A stretch of 64,000 nt of DNA, from NCBI GenBank assembly GCA_036245805.1, contig BTRK01000005.1, forward strand, positions 5,022,001 through 5,086,000, read 5' to 3'. Source of the stretch: Pristionchus mayeri. Taxonomy: Eukaryota; Nematoda; Chromadorea; Rhabditida; Neodiplogasteridae. Numbering within the stretch: the stretch's first letter is position 1; each line of letters opens with the position of its first letter. A program made the position numbers and the translations under genes. Shown piece by piece: positions 33,865-45,488 of this stretch. The notes under the pieces were generated by a model. It was given only the letters and a program-made list of their open reading frames with translations. It was not told the origin of the DNA and did no database searches.

Positions 33865-34430
33865 GGGGTGTCCGGAAAGTTCGTATAATGCTTCGGAAAA
33901 AGTCAGTTCGCGATCAAATGCAGTGATTGCGCAATCTGTTTGTCAACAATGTATTGCATCATTCTGACGTTGAGTAGTGAGAGGATTTAATCAGTCTCCT
34001 AGTTGCTACATTGATTCTTGTGATGGACTCCCATCTCTACCTCCGAGCAGTTTTACTTCATTACTACCGTCTTGGCCGATCCGTGAACGAGGCCCACTCT
34101 GCCCTGGCCCAGTCGGAAGGAGCTGACGCCCCCTCCATACCCTTCTGCTATAAGTGGTTCTCCCGCTTCAAGAAAGGGGAGTTTGGTCTCGATGATCAAC
34201 CCCGCTCTGGACGCCTCCCTCCCTCGATCAGCCTCTCGTTCTCCGCACATTGAAGCGCAAGCCCATGGCCAGTGTGCGTGAGTTGAAGAGTTGGCTGGGA
34301 GCCAGATCAGGGAAAGCTCAGGGAAGGTGGCGAGATAGCACGCGACTTGAAGAGAGTGCGTCCCTAGGTGAAACATATTCCAACCGTCCGCGCGTTTGCA
34401 TTTACTCCTCCTTTAATGTACATTTGTATA
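33865..34430 (+). pseudogene. Mariner transposase N-terminal fragment, frameshifted (left arm)
   Basis: It starts with the inverted-repeat-like GGGGTGTCCGGAAAGTTCGT, then from 34023 encodes MDSHLYLRAVLLHYYRLGRS and CYKWFSRFKKGEFGLDDQPR, the first helix-turn-helix of mariner transposases. A missing C in the run near 34212 shifts the frame. Catalytic domain absent. Confidence 0.8.
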
Positions 34431-34717
34431 GAGATGAAATAAATGCTTGGATCCTTGCCAAATTCACACATTATAGGCGCGGGTGGAAGCAATTGTCACA
34501 AATTCAGAGATCGTGAGATGCGTGAAGAGAGTCTGCTTATCACGCGTATCACGAGTCAGTGGAGGTGGCCGGGAACAATTTGCAAAACGTTTGCTCTATC
34601 TAGCCATCATTATGGTGGGTAAATACGGGGAGGACAACAAATTGAAATTTATAGACCATTTGTCATCTTTGATAATGTTCATGTTTCTATCAGGTGCACT
34701 ACATACCTCATGATCAG

Positions 34718-35009
34718 CTATCTAGCGCACCTGAATACACATCCAAAATGACCAAATTTACATGAAAAATGAGACCCTATTACGAACTTTACGAAAAAGA
34801 CGAAGTGCATTTCCTCGAAAACTGCTGTGATTTTGCAGTGCCAAGGATTTTCTAAGCAAATGATGATGTTTGTGAAGCAGCGATGTTCGTCTTTCTCCTC
34901 GAGTTCATGCAATAGCTTATTGGCTTTCCCAATGCTGGCGCGGTCTTCCATATTCATCTTCTCTATTATTTTTGTCACGATTTCATTCGGAAAAGTGAGA
35001 AGCGGAAAC
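34718..35009 (-). CDS. F-box-like exon (left arm, partial gene)
   Basis: After TTTTTTTCAG on the minus strand the exon opens FPLLTFPNEIVTKIIEKM, then NMEDRASIGKANKLLHEL, the LPxEI..KI...L...DR pattern of an F-box helix set that binds a SKP1-like adaptor. The rest of the frame (ending RCAR then stop) matches no domain I know. The first exon with the ATG was not identified. The 3' side runs into the mariner/foldback block at 34.5-34.7 kb, so the gene is probably truncated. Identical copy at 41883-42173 (+). F-box genes are large, fast-evolving families in nematodes; this is likely a decaying member. Confidence 0.5.
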
Positions 35010-35787
35010 TGAAAAAAATGAACATTTCAAGTAATTGAATGTGATCGTAAATTAAAAGATTATTATTTATACCGAAAATTTGGCGTTCTTTTCGGGTCAG
35101 AAGTGAATGAGATCATGACGAATCCTGGGATTAGTGTAGATTGGATACTAGAATAAAAACAAAACAATATGCACGCTAAACAGGCTGATGCCATTGCACA
35201 ATCCGAATTCAGATGGAATGTTTTTTGATAATAGGATTAGTAATATACGATCTGCGACGGCCGTTCATGCAATCACGATCGATATGCGAAAACCAGTTGC
35301 GAAGCAAATACCGAATGACTGACGCACCCACGCGCGTCCTCTCTTTCTCTGTGCTCTCCCGTCAATTCCCGTATCTGCGCGCTCATCCTTTTGCATTCTA
35401 TTTATCTTGTTCTCCGTGTCCGGCCTCTCTCGTTCGATAGAATGGCAGGTCACCAAGCATTAACATTCTTACTTCTACAGTGTTCAAAAATTGGAATCGG
35501 GAGGGAATTTATCCGATCTCTTATTCAACGGTGTTCCGTCGATATTCCCTTTATCGTTGAGTTTTCTTGAGGTCTTCAATACATTCTTATGGGTGCAAGG
35601 TTAAAAAAATGCACAATGACTATTGCACAATACGTGGGTAGGGCGAAAAGGACCGCATATGAGAAAAGGGCGAATAGGACATTAGCAATGGATCGTATCT
35701 CTCTTGGAGAGATCCAGCTGAGAACTTGTAGACAACGCATGCAAAATGAAGAGTGATTGATTTATTTTCAAAGGACAGCGAACTCAT

Positions 35788-37507
35788 ATTTTTATTCCAA
35801 ACGATTCAGGTAAATGCCGTTGCTGATTTCACCATCATCCTCAACGGACAATGCATACATTCCGATATTCCATTGATCAGTTTCAGCAGCGTCGCTGTAA
35901 GCACCGAATTCCACTTTCTTAGATGTATGATGGAGAATCTGCAAATTTCCATTTATGACCGCCTTTATCGTATTTATAGAGTGTAAGCTGTGTTTCAACA
36001 CATTCGGGTGTTTTGGACAACTCAACCAAGCGCATACAAATTGCGTGGATAAGATGGGGGGGGGGGGGGGTTGAGTAAAGTGGGCGCACAATTAAAGAGA
36101 ATTTTCCGTGCTAAAATGAGCGGGATGGAATGTGAAGAATAGGGTGCAACGTACTTAGTGTGTTATGCATAGTGAATTGAAAAGTAGGCTAAAAGTAAAA
36201 AATAATGAAAGCACATACGCGAAGCAGGTTCTCAGCGTCCTTAAGCGACACCTGTCTTTCCCAAGCGAATCCAATTTCTCGGCAATTCTGATTGATCAAT
36301 GCTCGAAGTATTGGGGGCATTTTGATTCCGGAGGGCTTGATGAAATAAGCCGATAGACTATTGGTCATGTTAGCAATATGCAGCAAACAGTTTATAGATT
36401 CTGAAAAGGCTGATTTATCGTAATCCCCTAAATTCGAGCCTTGAAGTATCCGAAAAAATAGAAATTTCATGAATATCCAAAGTAGTCGAGAGAGCCTAAA
36501 TAAATTTGGATATTAATCCACCTTTTTCGCACAGATAGATTGTGCAACTGATTATGTAAGGTACGATATGCCTTATCAAAGCAGTGTAGCTAGGGCTGAA
36601 AAAATAAAAAAAATAACTTATTTAGCTTAAAAAGGAACTGACAAGCATTTTTGGATACACCCGTCGCGTATGTCAATGATATGGACAGATTTCCTGTGAA
36701 GTATATCAATGCAGATATGTATTAAATTTTCATGAACGTGTTTGAGTCTCAATTGGTGAAATAACGTTTTTCGAAAAAGAGCCTTAAAAAATCCGAAAAA
36801 TTTAGAAATTTCCTGAATATCCAAAGTAGTCGAAAGAGCCTAAATATAATAGATTGTGTTATTAATTGCAAAGTGATCTCAAACTAACACAGTGTGAATG
36901 GAACGATCGGGAAAATGTGTTAATTCCGAGCTCTTCCATGGCTGTATTGAACCACCTTTTCCAAGTATGAAACTTAATCCAATGGTCAAAGACAATCAAT
37001 ATTTCCGTGGCTGTGTCTTGGCCTTCTTTCTAAATGTCGAAAAGATGAACATGGGAAAAATATAGTATGAGTTCTCACCTTAGACTTGAACTCCAGATAT
37101 CTAATTACAATAGATCGATTGAATCCGTCTATAACTTCCCTCGTGCGCATGCAGACCTATATGTATTGTGTATACAATTGTATGTTTAATATTGTCGTAA
37201 ATATATTTTCAATATCGCTGTATGAAAGGTGAGGTATATTCTGAAAAAAAAGTAAGATACCTCTCGCAGTCGAGTTACTGTTTTGTAGTCCAGGAATGAA
37301 ATTATTTGACCCGTGCATTTGATCGGAAGTCCACAGAAATGGTGTGGCATCGATTCGGAAAGTTCTATTTAACTCTGAATTAGAAGGAAACATGGAACTT
37401 GATCTCGAGATTCTTATTTGGCGCCTATTTGAAATTACGTCCACCCGCATTCTGGTCGAATCACCCTGGCAAGGAGCCAAATATTTGAATAATGCTTTGG
37501 ATTTCAA
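35788..37507 (-). other. Candidate multi-exon gene, F-box-family-like C-terminal region (left arm)
   Basis: Mirror of 39376-41095. In transcript order the exon-like frames are 37507-37157, about 37045-36860 (continuing after a GTGAG donor and TTTAG acceptor), 36824-36627, 36470-36189 (ending ENLLR before GTATGT) and about 36000-35792 (ending EDDGEISNGIYLNRLE, stop). Here the 36470 frame has an ATG that the right arm lacks. The spacing and the F-box exon nearby suggest a member of an F-box/leucine-rich family, but exon joins are unverified. Confidence 0.35.
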
Positions 37508-37568
37508 TTTTCAGGTCATCCAGGCTCATTTTCAGATGTGTTTCAGGTGGGCTACATAGCTCATCTAA

Positions 37569-38033
37569 TCATCGGCTAACTAGATCACATGGAACGCGTT
37601 CGAAAGTGACCCATTTACAGCCCTTACTATAATCTGGAAGCTTTTTTGCTGGAGGGTTTGTAGGGGTGTGGGAGTGGGGGCGATGGAAGTGGCAACGGGG
37701 CACATGCTCAGCAGACACAAGTCTAGCCTTGGTTCCCTCGGCAAAATTTTCAGGACGATCACAAATATATGTCTGTCCAGTGTCTGTTCGGACGCACATT
37801 TTGTCCTGCGAAAACGAGGCCATCCACTTGCACTTTGCAAACAGGCACAGGTGGCCGTCGGCGGTACGAGTCATTTCATGCATAAAAATAACGTTTGGGC
37901 AAACAAATGAGAAAAATGCCGGAAAGTGGTGTGTGTGCGTCCGTCCGTCCGTCCGTACCGTAACCCGCAAGTAGCGTTGGAGCAGATGTTGTGTCAGACT
38001 CATGATTTCATCGGAGGATGTAGGATCTTCCAC
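37569..38033 (-). other. 154-codon ORF of unknown status (left arm)
   Basis: A Cys/His-bearing frame starting MEDPTSSDEIMSLTQHLLQR. A frame of 102 codons lies opposite it, so coding direction is unclear. The 5' part includes a (CGGA)n run. Mirror copy at 38850-39314. Confidence 0.25.
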
Positions 38034-38198
38034 TCAAAATTTCAAATTATTCCAAAAAAATATTTTCGTGGCTATTAGGTTATCGGCGATGCAGAATCAA
38101 AATGTCGTTGGCAGAATTTAATATAATTTCAATTTGAGTATGTATAAGGCTCTTACTCTAAGCCCCGCCCCTCGTGGTGTAGTGCAAGCCGTCCGCAT

Positions 38199-38684
38199 CT
38201 CTAATTTTCCGCATCTCTAATTTCAAACAGCTCTAATTTTCTAAATTGCTTAGGAGTCTTAGTATGAAATTGTAAAGAAGATGACTATCACGGTTACTCA
38301 GAAGATTCCCTCCCACATCATTGTAATTATAAATGTTATCTGCCAGAAGCTAATAAACGCGAATTATGTACAAGCACAAGAAGAATAATTCACGAGAAAT
38401 TAGTAAACTGTTCACCTTTGATTGTTAGAAGTTCAGACGGTAGAATACTTGAAGAAACAAGTCGCGTAGTAAACCCATTATACGTGGTAAGCCATCACAC
38501 AATGAGTAACCCACTTCCTACGCTGTCAGCGAACACTATTAGGCACACCGCAGCATAAAATTTTAAAATCTAAACTAAATAATCAAATGAATTTGCCCAA
38601 AATGAAACGAGGACGCGAATTCGAAAATATATGACCCATCGAAAAAGTGATGACACACCGTACAGCACGCAACGCCCGAAATTC
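38199..38684. other. Unique spacer between the inverted-duplication arms
   Basis: 486 bases present once. On the + strand a frame of 96 codons (38267-38558) lacks an early ATG and contains CNYKCYLPEANKREL and IVRSSDGRILEETSR. Its composition looks coding, but I recognise no family. It could be an exon or a transposon protein remnant. Confidence 0.35.
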
Positions 38685-38849
38685 ATGCGGACGGCTTGCA
38701 CTACACCACGAGGGGCGGGGCTTAGAGTAAGAGACTTATACATACTCAAATTGAAATTATATTAAATTCTGCCAACGACATTTTGATTCTGCATCGCCGA
38801 TAACCTAATAGCCACGAAAATATTTTTTTGGAATAATTTGAAATTTTGA

Positions 38850-39314
38850 GTGGAAGACCCTACATCCTCCGATGAAATCATGAGTCTGACACAACATCTG
38901 CTCCAACGCTACTTGCGGGTTACGGTACGGACGGACGGACGGACGCACACACACCACTTTCCGGCATTTTTCTCATTTGTTTGCCCAAACGTTATTTTTA
39001 TGCATGAAATGACTCGTACCGCCGACGGCCACCTGTGCCTGTTTGCAAAGTGCAAGTGGATGGCCTCGTTTTCGCAGGACAAAATGTGCGTCCGAACAGA
39101 CACTGGACAGACATATATTTGTGATCGTCCTGAAAATTTTGCCGAGGGGACCAAGGCTAGACTTGTGTCTGCTGAGCATGTGCCCCGTTGCCACTTCCAT
39201 CGCCCCCACTCCCACACCCCTACAAACCCTCCAGCAAAAAAGCTTCCAGATTATAGTAAGGGCTGTAAATGGGTCACTTTCGAACGCGTTCCATGTGATC
39301 TAGTTAGCCGATGA
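38850..39314 (+). other. 154-codon ORF of unknown status (right arm)
   Basis: Mirror of 37569-38033, same protein in this reading. The frame on the opposite strand is also open, so I do not claim a gene. Confidence 0.25.
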
Positions 39315-39375
39315 TTAGATGAGCTATGTAGCCCACCTGAAACACATCTGAAAATGAGCCGGGATGACCTGAAAA

Positions 39376-41095
39376 TTGAAATCCAAAGCATTATTCAAAT
39401 ATTTGGCTCCTTGCCAGGGTGATTCGACCAGAATGCGGGTGGACGTAATTTCAAATAGGCGCCAAATAAGAATCTCGAGATCAAGTTCCATGTTTCCTTC
39501 TAATTCAGAGTTAAATAGAACTTTCCGAATCGATGCCACACCATTTCTGTGGACTTCCGATCAAATGCACGGGTCAAATAATTTCATTCCTGGACTACAA
39601 AACAGTAACTCGACTGCGAGAGGTATCTTACTTTTTTTTCAGAATATACCTCACCTTTCATACAGCGATATTGAAAATATATTTACGACAATATTAAACA
39701 TACAATTGTATACACAATACATATAGGTCTGCATGCGCACGAGGGAAGTTATAGACGGATTCAATCGATCTATTGTAATTAGATATCTGGAGTTCAAGTC
39801 TAAGGTGAGAACTCATACTATATTTTTCCCATGTTCATCTTTTCGACATTTAGAAAGAAGGCCAAGACACAGCCACGGAAATATTGATTGTCTTTGACCA
39901 TTGGATTAAGTTTCATACTTGGAAAAGGTGGTTCAATACAGCCATGGAAGAGCTCGGAATTAACACATTTTCCCGATCGTTCCATTCACACTGTGTTAGT
40001 TTGAGATCACTTTGCAATTAATAACACAATCTATTATATTTAGGCTCTTTCGACTACTTTGGATATTCAGGAAATTTCTAAATTTTTCGGATTTTTTAAG
40101 GCTCTTTTTCGAAAAACGTTATTTCACCAATTGAGACTCAAACACGTTCATGAAAATTTAATACATATCTGCATTGATATACTTCACAGGAAATCTGTCC
40201 ATATCATTGACATACGCGACGGGTGTATCCAAAAATGCTTGTCAGTTCCTTTTTAAGCTAAATAAGTTATTTTTTTTATTTTTTCAGCCCTAGCTACACT
40301 GCTTTGATAAGGCATATCGTACCTTACATAATCAGTTGCACAATCTATCTGTGCGAAAAAGGTGGATTAATATCCAAATTTATTTAGGCTCTCTCGACTA
40401 CTTTGGATATTCACGAAATTTCTATTTTTTCGGATACTTCAAGGCTCGAATTTAGGGGATTACGATAAATCAGCCTTTTCAGAATCTATAAACTGTTTGC
40501 TGCATATTGCTAACATGACCAATAGTCTATCGGCTTATTTCATCAAGCCCTCCGGAATCAAAATGCCCCCAATACTTCGAGCATTGATCAATCAGAATTG
40601 CCGAGAAATTGGATTCGCTTGGGAAGGACAGGTGTCGCTTAAGGACGCTGAGAACCTGCTTCGCGTATGTGCTTTCATTATTTTTTACTTTTAGCCTACT
40701 TTTCAATTCACTATGCATAACACACTAAGTACGTTGCACCCTATTCTTCACATTCCATCCCGCTCATTTTAGCACGGAAAATTCTCTTTAATTGTGCGCC
40801 CACTTTACTCAACCCCCCCCCCCCCCCCATCTTATCCACGCAATTTGTATGCGCTTGGTTGAGTTGTCCAAAACACCCGAATGTGTTGAAACACAGCTTA
40901 CACTCTATAAATACGATAAAGGCGGTCATAAATGGAAATTTGCAGATTCTCCATCATACATCTAAGAAAGTGGAATTCGGTGCTTACAGCGACGCTGCTG
41001 AAACTGATCAATGGAATATCGGAATGTATGCATTGTCCGTTGAGGATGATGGTGAAATCAGCAACGGCATTTACCTGAATCGTTTGGAATAAAAA
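39376..41095 (+). other. Candidate multi-exon gene, F-box-family-like C-terminal region (right arm)
   Basis: Exon-like frames in order: 39376-39726 and onward to a donor AAG/GTGAG near 39805; 39855-40020 opening KEGQDTATEILIVFDHW after TTTAG; about 40050-40256 (KFFGFFKALFRKTLFHQLRL); about 40400-40664 (KPSGIKMPPILRAL...DAENLLR) before GTATGT; about 40862-41092 ending DDGEISNGIYLNRLE and stop. Introns of about 50-150 bases with plausible borders fit a nematode gene. No start exon was identified; an F-box exon lies downstream at 41883 and would belong to a second copy. The family assignment is inference. One segment, near 40811, contains a 16-base poly(C) run that probably lies in an intron. 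Confidence 0.4.
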
Positions 41096-41882
41096 TATGA
41101 GTTCGCTGTCCTTTGAAAATAAATCAATCACTCTTCATTTTGCATGCGTTGTCTACAAGTTCTCAGCTGGATCTCTCCAAGAGAGATACGATCCATTGCT
41201 AATGTCCTATTCGCCCTTTTCTCATATGCGGTCCTTTTCGCCCTACCCACGTATTGTGCAATAGTCATTGTGCATTTTTTTAACCTTGCACCCATAAGAA
41301 TGTATTGAAGACCTCAAGAAAACTCAACGATAAAGGGAATATCGACGGAACACCGTTGAATAAGAGATCGGATAAATTCCCTCCCGATTCCAATTTTTGA
41401 ACACTGTAGAAGTAAGAATGTTAATGCTTGGTGACCTGCCATTCTATCGAACGAGAGAGGCCGGACACGGAGAACAACATAAATAGAATGCAAAAGGATG
41501 AGCGCGCAGATACGGGAATTGACGGGAGAGCACAGAGAAAGAGAGGACGCGCGTGGGTGCGTCAGTCATTCGGTATTTGCTTCGCAACTGGTTTTCGCAT
41601 ATCGATCGTGATTGCATGAACGGCCGTCGCAGATCGTATATTACTAATCCTATTATCAAAAAACATTCCATCTGAATTCGGATTGTGCAATGGCATCAGC
41701 CTGTTTAGCGTGCATATTGTTTTGTTTTTATTCTAGTATCCAATCTACACTAATCCCAGGATTCGTCATGATCTCATTCACTTCTGACCCGAAAAGAACG
41801 CCAAATTTTCGGTATAAATAATAATCTTTTAATTTACGATCACTTGAAATATTCAATTACTTGAAATGTTCATTTTTTTCAG

Positions 41883-42173
41883 TTTCCGCTTCTCACTTTT
41901 CCGAATGAAATCGTGACAAAAATAATAGAGAAGATGAATATGGAAGACCGCGCCAGCATTGGGAAAGCCAATAAGCTATTGCATGAACTCGAGGAGAAAG
42001 ACGAACATCGCTGCTTCACAAACATCATCATTTGCTTAGAAAATCCTTGGCACTGCAAAATCACAGCAGTTTTCGAGGAAATGCACTTCGTCTTTTTCGT
42101 AAAGTTCGTAATAGGGTCTCATTTTTCATGTAAATTTGGTCATTTTGGATGTGTATTCAGGTGCGCTAGATAG
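41883..42173 (+). CDS. F-box-like exon (right arm, partial gene)
   Basis: It follows TTTTTTTCAG and reads FPLLTFPNEIVTKIIEKM, NMEDRASIGKANKLLHEL, then about 55 residues without a known domain, and a stop. The N-terminal 45 residues fit the F-box consensus (Pro-x-Glu-Ile, Asp-Arg, Leu spacing). It is followed at once by repeat and mariner sequence, so the substrate-binding part is missing and the gene is probably truncated. Confidence 0.5.
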   Translation, partial: FPLLTFPNEIVTKIIEKMNMEDRASIGKANKLLHELEEKDEHRCFTNIIICLENPWHCKITAVFEEMHFVFFVKFVIGSHFSCKFGHFGCVFRCAR

Positions 42174-42479
42174 CTGATCATGAGGTATGTAGTGCACCTG
42201 ATAGAAACATGAACATTATCAAAGATGACAAATGGTCTATAAATTTCAATTTGTTGTCCTCCCCGTATTTACCCACCATAATGATGGCTAGATAGAGCAA
42301 ACGTTTTGCAAATTGTTCCCGGCCACCTCCACTGACTCGTGATACGCGTGATAAGCAGACTCTCTTCACGCATCTCACGATCTCTGAATTTGTGACAATT
42401 GCTTCCACCCGCGCCTATAATGTGTGAATTTGGCAAGGATCCAAGCATTTATTTCATCTCTATACAAATGTACATTAAA

Positions 42480-43026
42480 GGAGGAGTAAATGCAAACGCG
42501 CTTCCGGTTGGAATATGTTTCACCTAGCGACGCACTCTCTTCAAATAGCGTGCTATCTCGCCCCTCCCCTGAGCTTTCCCTGATCTGGCTCCCAGCCAAC
42601 TCTTCAACTCACGCACACTGGCCATGGGCTTGCGCTTCAATGTGCGGAGAACGAGAGGCTGATCGAGGGAGGGAGGGCGTCCAGAGCGGGGTTGATCATC
42701 GAGACCAAACTCCCCTTTCTTGAAGCGGGAGAACCACTTATAGCAGAAGGGTATGGAGGGGGCGTCAGCTCCTTCCGACTGGGCCAGGGCAGAGTGGGCC
42801 TCGTTCACGGATCGGCCAAGACTGTAGTAATGAAGTAAAACTGCTCGGAGGTAGAGATGGGAGTCCATCACAAGAATCAATGTAGCAACTAGGAGACTGA
42901 TTAAATCCTCTCACTACTCAACGTCAGAATGATGCAATACATTGTTGACAAACAGATTGCGCAATCACTGCATTTGATCGCGAACTGACTTTCTCCGAAG
43001 CATTATACGAACTTTCCGGACACCCC
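42480..43026 (-). pseudogene. Mariner transposase N-terminal fragment (right arm, frame longer)
   Basis: Mirror of 33865-34430. This copy keeps the C lost in the left arm, so its frame runs 118 codons (42880-42524) through LKRKPMASVRELKSWL, part of the second helix-turn-helix. It ends before any catalytic residue, so it is a truncated copy despite the open frame. Confidence 0.8.
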
Positions 43027-43558
43027 AATAGTATATTATATTTTAGAAAACGACAGGCTCAGATTTGTGACGTCACTATGAAACTTCTTTACCGCTGGCA
43101 CTGAAGCGTTTTGAAATAGTTCTTATCGCGTTTGTAATTACTATTAAAGGAGGAGTAAATGCAAACGCGCTTCCGGTTGGAATATGTTCCACCTAGCGAC
43201 GCACTCTCTTCAAATAGCGTGCTATCTCGCCCCTCCCCTGAGCTTTCCCTTATCTGGCCCCCAGCCAACTAGCTATAACTCTGTTCGAAATGCATATATC
43301 AATGCGTAAATTTCGGAGCTTCTTATCGTTATAGAGCTCTAGGCAGTGCATATGATAGCTTCAGCAATTGAATTTTGAGTTTACTCCGCCTTTAAATATT
43401 ATTGTAAATGATTGTGTTATAAGGTAATTATTCTGAGGTAATTTGTTTTGGCAGAATTTATTTGCTTTCAAATTAGTCGATATCAAGAGAGTTTAACGTG
43501 GATGAATTCTTGAGAGTCCTGTGAAGAACTTGTTTGCTCACTTTAGAAAACTGTTGCT

Positions 43559-43789
43559 TTATGTACTGTAATATTTTCGAATAAACATACGATAAGCGGC
43601 GAATCCAATTACGCCATACGCGGCAAGAATATGGGGGTGTAAGTTATTTACAATCACGGAGAGTGTAACTTTTTGAAATATCCAAGCATCGGACTCTGAA
43701 AAATGTGGATGGGGTGAGACAGAAAGGAATCTTGAGGGCCGTAGTTTACCATTCGGGGAGAAGTTCATGACGGTGCTCCAGCATCTTTC
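43559..43789 (-). pseudogene. ced-9-like: Orphan last exon of CED-9-like locus C (C')
   Basis: The 231-base exon after CATTACAG is a near-identical mirror of 33102-33332 and encodes the NFSPNGKLRPSRFL linker and the C-terminal anchor. No BH1/BH2 exon follows upstream, because the duplicated arm ends at 44035. It cannot encode a functional Bcl-2 fold by itself. Confidence 0.75.
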
Positions 43790-44035
43790 CTGTAATGTAC
43801 AATTACCCAACGAGGAATGAATTATTGTTATTTTCCCATTAGATAGATGCTGGCTGCATACGATGAGGAATACTATGTAAAACAAAAAAAAATCAAAAAA
43901 ATAAATATTGTCCATCGTGTTCGGCCGAAAAGAAACATTTTGGAGTTGTTAGCACTTTCGTTCTCTCACTCGTCCACACACTCATATACAGTGCGCGTCG
44001 AATCACAAATTCATCCCTGTTGGGTTACTTTCAGT

Positions 44036-44575
44036 TTATCATTCGGGGTTTATCATTGCATATATTGGTTATGTGTACCCTTACTATACGCTACCGAGCC
44101 AGCTTATGATCTGTAAAGAAAAGGATTTTAGACGGGCTCAAACAGCATGCTTCAAATCGAGCGTTACTTATTTCACAACCTAATACTAGCAAGATCATGC
44201 TAAAATAACATTTCCTATTTGAAACATGCGTCCTACTAGAAACCGTGAAAAGCATTATTGAAAAAAATTTATTGAAATCTTAATGTAAAATTATTGCAGT
44301 TTCGTTCATAAAAAGAATATAGGTATCACGTGAAATCAATGAAAACAATTCACAAACTGCCCACTTGTTGACAGGAAATCCCGGTTGGGTTGTCCGTGCA
44401 GGTTGACCAATACTCCGCAATCTAAATTCGGAAATTATTAATGGTTAACTAGTGAGCGTAGTTCCGATATTTCGATGAATATAGAATCCGAGATACGACC
44501 TTTCCAAGGTGTCAACCCTATTCAACATGCAAGTTTCAATTTTAATACAAAATAGATCGACGTCATCGTCCTAAC
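44036..44575. other. Spacer, no gene recognised
   Basis: AT-rich. About 44150-44190 resembles 32395-32430 in direct orientation; nothing else is recognisable. Confidence 0.4.
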
Positions 44576-45397
44576 CATAGGTGTCCACGCCGCCGGCGAC
44601 AGGGGGGTGCTGCGCATAGACGCACCGTGCGTCTGTGCGCAAGCATGAATAGGGGGTCATGGTAAAAATCGATGGTAGGTCATTGGTAGGTCAAGACCAA
44701 CTACCGTACCAAATCGATAGTACAGTAACAGTAGATACCGTACATTACTGCCGTAACCTGCGATTATCGCAAGCTATTATTTTTTTTATTAAAAAAAGTC
44801 CTGGTACCGTATGCAATCGATTCTACAGTACCCAAGTAACTACAGTAACCCAGTTCCTTGTGTCAGATCCAGTTCCTTGAGTCAAACATTTTTGTAAAAA
44901 TCCAAAATCGGTTTTAAAATAATTTAAAAGTATCCTAAAGTATAAGTTATTATTGTATGACCATTTTATGACCAATTTTGGATTTTTAGAAAAATGTTTG
45001 AAATATTTAGAAAAATGTTTGACCCAAGGAACTGGGTTACGGTAGTTGCTTGGGTACTGTAGAATCGATTGCGCACGGTACCAGGACTTTTTAAAAATAA
45101 AGTTAGTTTGCGATAATTGGGGGTTACGGTAGTGGTATACGGTATCTTGGAGTACTGTACTATCGATTGGGTACGTCACTTTATTTTTTTGAAAATAAAG
45201 TTTGTTCGCGATAATTGCGGGATACGGTAGTGATATACGGTATCTACTGTTACTGTACTATCGATTGGGTACGTTGTTTTTCTCCCATGACCTACCATCG
45301 ATTTTTACCATGACCCCCTATTCATGCTTGCGCACAGACGCACGGTGCGTATATGCGCAGCACCCTCCCCCCTCGCAGCCATTCGTGGACACCTATG
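44576..45397. mobile_element. hAT-like MITE with 8-bp target duplication
   Basis: The ends CATAGGTGTCCACG and CGTGGACACCTATG are inverted, and the arms continue for more than 100 bases (GGTCATGGTAAAAATCGATG and complement). The direct repeat GTCCTAAC flanks it at 44568-44575 and 45398-45405. An 8-bp duplication with CA...TG ends suits the hAT superfamily. The interior has GTACCGTA/ATCGATTGGGTACG repeats related to 17.5-18.0 kb. It stops 91 bases before the start codon of CED-9-like gene A. Confidence 0.8.
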
Positions 45398-45488
45398 GTC
45401 CTAACGTTGATCCGTCCTACTGGTTTCAACGAAGTTTAAACCATTTTTTGCCCTGGATCAAAATGGCATAAATGCTAGTGTTTGTTAG

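Larger units (their letters stand above)
32861..38198. repeat. Left arm of a 5.3-kb inverted duplication
   Basis: Reverse complement of 38685-44035. The coordinate sum of paired bases drifts only from 76883 at the inside to about 76896 at the outside, so net indels total about 13 bases. Differences include a 15- versus 16-base poly(G/C) tract (about 36056), ATG versus ACG near 36470/40413, and a one-base deletion in the mariner fragment here. The arms are therefore alike but not identical. Confidence 0.9.
38685..44035. repeat. Right arm of the 5.3-kb inverted duplication
   Basis: Reverse complement of 32861-38198. Its outer end falls in what corresponds to the last intron of CED-9-like locus C. 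The arm therefore carries only that locus's final exon, and the sequence beyond 44035 is unrelated to 32.8 kb. Confidence 0.9.

Noticed and set aside
37569..38033. 154-codon ORF as a secreted Cys-rich protein
   Set aside because: The opposite strand is equally open, no signal peptide is visible, and part is simple repeat; listed only as of unknown status.
32861..44035. Inverted duplication as a pure assembly artefact
   Set aside because: Arms differ by SNPs, indels and a frameshift, and a unique spacer separates them. An artefact cannot be fully excluded without long reads.
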